Assembly (NCBI GenBank): GCA_002393195.1
Contig: DGIK01000214.1
Location: 1 to 6,999 of the forward strand
Source: Bacteroidales bacterium UBA3824
GTDB lineage: Bacteria; Bacteroidota; Bacteroidia; Bacteroidales; UBA3824
Length of the DNA: 6,999 bases
Reading direction: 5' to 3'
A program made the translations under genes and the position numbers. A model generated the notes under the pieces. That model saw only the letters and a list, made by a program, of their open reading frames with translations. It did not search any database and had not been told where the DNA came from. Below are positions 6,512 to 6,999 of this stretch, piece by piece (the stretch's first letter is position 1; each line of letters begins with the position of its first letter).

Positions 6512-6985
6512 TTATTCACCTTCCTCTTCTTCGCCTTCTTCAGCTTCTGCAGCGGCAGCTTGCTGAGCGGCAGCTTCAGCAGCCTGCTGAGCGGCAGCGA
6601 GCTGGTCTTTGTATTGTTTTGCAATTGCAACGATGTCAACCTTGCTGTCGGCAGCGAATTTCTTCACGCCTTCTGCGTCTTTGGCAGCGATTTCGTCGGT
6701 GAGGGCGATTACCTGGTTAATAAAATTCTGAGCCTTAGCCTGATCGGTACCAGCATAAATGTTAACGAGACCGTTGATACCAGCTACGTAGCCACAGAAT
6801 TCTTCGGTGGTGAGCTCTGCTTTCTTGGCTGCAATCTGAGCCATAAGAGTTTCAGCCTTGGCAGCATCCTTAGCGGTTACAGCTTGTACAAATGCTGATA
6901 CATTCTTGGTATTCTCGGATGCGCAAGAAACCATCATTACCATTGCTACTACGAGAGCGGCAACAATTGAAAAGATTTTTTTCAT
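6512..6985 (-). CDS. Small lipoprotein with Ala/Gln/Glu-rich C-terminal tail
   Basis: A 157-residue predicted lipoprotein of unknown function. The signal peptide has a hydrophobic stretch (about 4-19) and lipobox MVSC with the lipidated cysteine at 21. The mature part begins ASENT, without the K-(D/E)2 pattern of its downstream neighbour, so it may face the periplasm. Residues 26-128 look largely helical, with heptad-like Ala, Leu and Lys spacing; a second cysteine is at 64. Residues 129-147 are nearly all Ala and Gln (two 8-residue units, AAQQAAEA and AAQQAAAA), and the tail 148-157 is nearly all Glu and Gly. The gene ends at its own terminator, so it is probably a separate transcript; its promoter lies beyond the right edge. 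No family is recognised. Confidence 0.82.
   Translation of the reverse strand: MKKIFSIVAALVVAMVMMVSCASENTKNVSAFVQAVTAKDAAKAETLMAQIAAKKAELTTEEFCGYVAGINGLVNIYAGTDQAKAQNFINQVIALTDEIAAKDAEGVKKFAADSKVDIVAIAKQYKDQLAAAQQAAEAAAQQAAAAEAEEGEEEEGE
6556..6598 (-). repeat. 24-bp-period direct repeat inside the small lipoprotein gene
   Basis: CAGCTTGCTGAGCGGCAGC (6556-6574) and CAGCCTGCTGAGCGGCAGC (6580-6598) differ at one of 19 bases and are 24 bp apart. On the coding strand they give the duplicated Ala/Gln unit of residues 130-145. The in-frame period would let slippage change tail length without breaking the frame. Confidence 0.7.
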
Positions 6986-6999
6986 TTTTTTATTAATTT

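Overview
The window looks like chromosomal DNA from a Bacteroidota, most likely order Bacteroidales (a Muribaculaceae- or Prevotellaceae-like gut lineage is my guess; the genus cannot be read from this). The clues are promoter boxes of the Bacteroidota type (TAnnTTTG, sometimes with an upstream TTTG/TTG), start codons without Shine-Dalgarno sequences, a ParE of the Bacteroidales type, a DUF5723-like outer-membrane barrel, and a type-B (gliding-motility-associated) C-terminal sorting domain. Every gene I can support lies on the minus strand, so transcription runs from right to left.

Right to left. (1) 6512-6985 encodes a small lipoprotein with an Ala/Gln/Glu-rich tail, closed by a terminator hairpin at 6408-6455. 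(2) A promoter at about 6366-6394 starts an apparent two-gene operon. Its first gene (5456-6310) encodes a lipoprotein whose mature N-terminus resembles the Bacteroidota surface-export signal. Sixteen bases later comes a 775-residue protein (3112-5439) combining an outer-membrane barrel, five thrombospondin type-3 repeats and an OmpA peptidoglycan-binding domain. A 16-bp perfect hairpin at 3037-3083 follows. (3) 2971-3033 holds two tandem REP-like palindromic units. (4) 1457-2959 encodes a secreted multi-domain beta-sandwich protein ending in a type IX secretion system type-B sorting domain. (5) A tRNA-Leu(GAG) gene (1288-1373) has its own promoter and a strong terminator. (6) At the left edge are the promoter and first 389 codons of parE (topoisomerase IV subunit B); the gene continues beyond base 1.

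parE and the tRNA are housekeeping genes. The middle of the window is an envelope block: a probable surface lipoprotein, a barrel tied to peptidoglycan through its OmpA domain, and a predicted T9SS-exported protein. A joint function as a cell-surface assembly is plausible from the gene order but is inference. No CRISPR array, transposase, integrase or phage gene is visible. The only repeats are the REP-like pair and repeats internal to coding sequence. No stretch longer than about 300 bases lacks a gene or RNA.
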